Of a DNA stretch of 5,137 nt, positions 4,749-5,137 are shown one piece after another (the first letter of the stretch is position 1; every line of letters begins with the position of its first letter). The translations under genes were made by a program, and so were the position numbers. The notes under the pieces were generated by a model that did no database searches, was not told where the DNA came from, and saw only the letters and a program-made list of their open reading frames with translations. Source of the DNA: Eubacteriales Family XIII. Incertae Sedis bacterium (lineage in GTDB: Bacteria; Bacillota_A; Clostridia; Peptostreptococcales; Anaerovoracaceae); assembly GCA_031278145.1 (NCBI GenBank), contig JAITLA010000070.1, forward strand, positions 1 to 5,137, given 5' to 3'.

Positions 4749-5137
4749 TTGGCGTTTTCCGGAGAGGTGGGCATAGATCTCGGCACCGCGAATGTGCTTG
4801 TCTACATAAAAGGCAAGGGCGTCGTTCTGAACGAGCCCTCCGTCGTCGCAATCAACAGGGACACCAATGAGATCGTGGCCGTCGGCGAAGAGGCGCGCCA
4901 GATGCTCGGCCGCACGCCGGCCAACATCGTCGCGGTGCGGCCGCTCAAGGACGGCGTGATCTCCGATTACGACATCACCGAGCGCATGCTCAAATACTTC
5001 ATACGCAAGACCTGCGGGGCGAGCAAGCTCTTCAAGCCCAAGATCATGGTCTGCGTGCCGAGCGGCGTCACCGAGGTGGAGAAGCGCGCGGTCAGCGAGG
5101 CCGCGACGCAGGCGGGCGGCAAGTCCGTCTATCTGAT
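4749..5137 (+). CDS. mreB: MreB/Mbl-family bacterial actin, 3'-truncated
   Basis: The 129 visible codons encode the N-terminal part of an MreB-family protein, normally about 335-345 residues. The phosphate-1 ATP-binding loop GIDLGTANVLVY is at residues 8-19, followed by VLNEPSVVAI, AVGEEARQMLGRTP, VRPLKDGVISDYD and the MVCVPSGVTEVEKRAV segment, all highly conserved. MreB polymerises with ATP under the membrane and directs lateral peptidoglycan synthesis with MreC/MreD, RodA and PBP2. The start is a TTG at 4749, giving MAFSGEVGIDLGTA and matching family N-termini. Firmicutes often carry several paralogues (MreB, Mbl, MreBH); the visible part does not settle which one this is, so the symbol is provisional. 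The reading frame runs off the window end after a Tyr-Leu. Confidence 0.93.
   Translation, partial: MAFSGEVGIDLGTANVLVYIKGKGVVLNEPSVVAINRDTNEIVAVGEEARQMLGRTPANIVAVRPLKDGVISDYDITERMLKYFIRKTCGASKLFKPKIMVCVPSGVTEVEKRAVSEAATQAGGKSVYL

Noticed and set aside
1..5137. CRISPR array, tRNA, insertion sequence or prophage signatures
   Set aside because: No direct-repeat array, cloverleaf, transposase or integrase was seen on either strand.

Overview
The sequence points to a high-GC member of the class Clostridia, or a close Firmicutes relative. The evidence is a SCIFF six-cysteine peptide gene together with its radical SAM/SPASM maturase (a pair typical of Clostridia), two proteins with triple C-terminal SLH domains, an MreB-family actin, and sharp sigma-A promoters of the TTGNNN-17-TATAAT kind. 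I cannot name the genus.

Layout. On the + strand, 1-1095 is the 3' part of a YngK-like (GHL10) glycoside-hydrolase-like protein fused to three SLH domains. It converges on a minus-strand block: a SCIFF precursor (scfA, 1148-1294), a secreted SLH protein with an unrecognised N-terminal domain (1482-2645), and the SCIFF maturase (scfB, 3080-4444). A divergent + strand promoter then drives the start of an mreB/mbl gene (4749 to the window end).

Transcription units. Each of the three minus-strand genes appears to have its own promoter: TTGCAA-17-TATAAT for scfA, a full-consensus TTGACA-17-TATAAT for the SLH gene, and TTGCAA-17-TACAAT for scfB. A clear intrinsic terminator separates the SLH gene from scfA. 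The scfA and scfB promoters share the same -35 hexamer, the same spacing and part of the spacer sequence, and both leaders carry a strong G+C hairpin upstream of the Shine-Dalgarno sequence. The precursor and its maturase may therefore be co-expressed although an S-layer gene lies between them.

Gene-free stretches. 2646-3079 holds the SLH promoter, a leader of about 280 nt rich in inverted repeats with two internal U7 tracts, and a 16-bp perfect palindrome. 4445-4748 holds divergent promoters, the scfB leader hairpin and the mreB leader. I see no tRNA, rRNA, CRISPR array or insertion sequence.

How the genes may work together. ScfB is expected to install thioether cross-links in ScfA. The two SLH proteins are expected to be exported and held in the cell wall, and MreB organises wall synthesis. 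A link between the SCIFF peptide and the envelope is suggested only by proximity. No dedicated peptide exporter or protease lies in the window.
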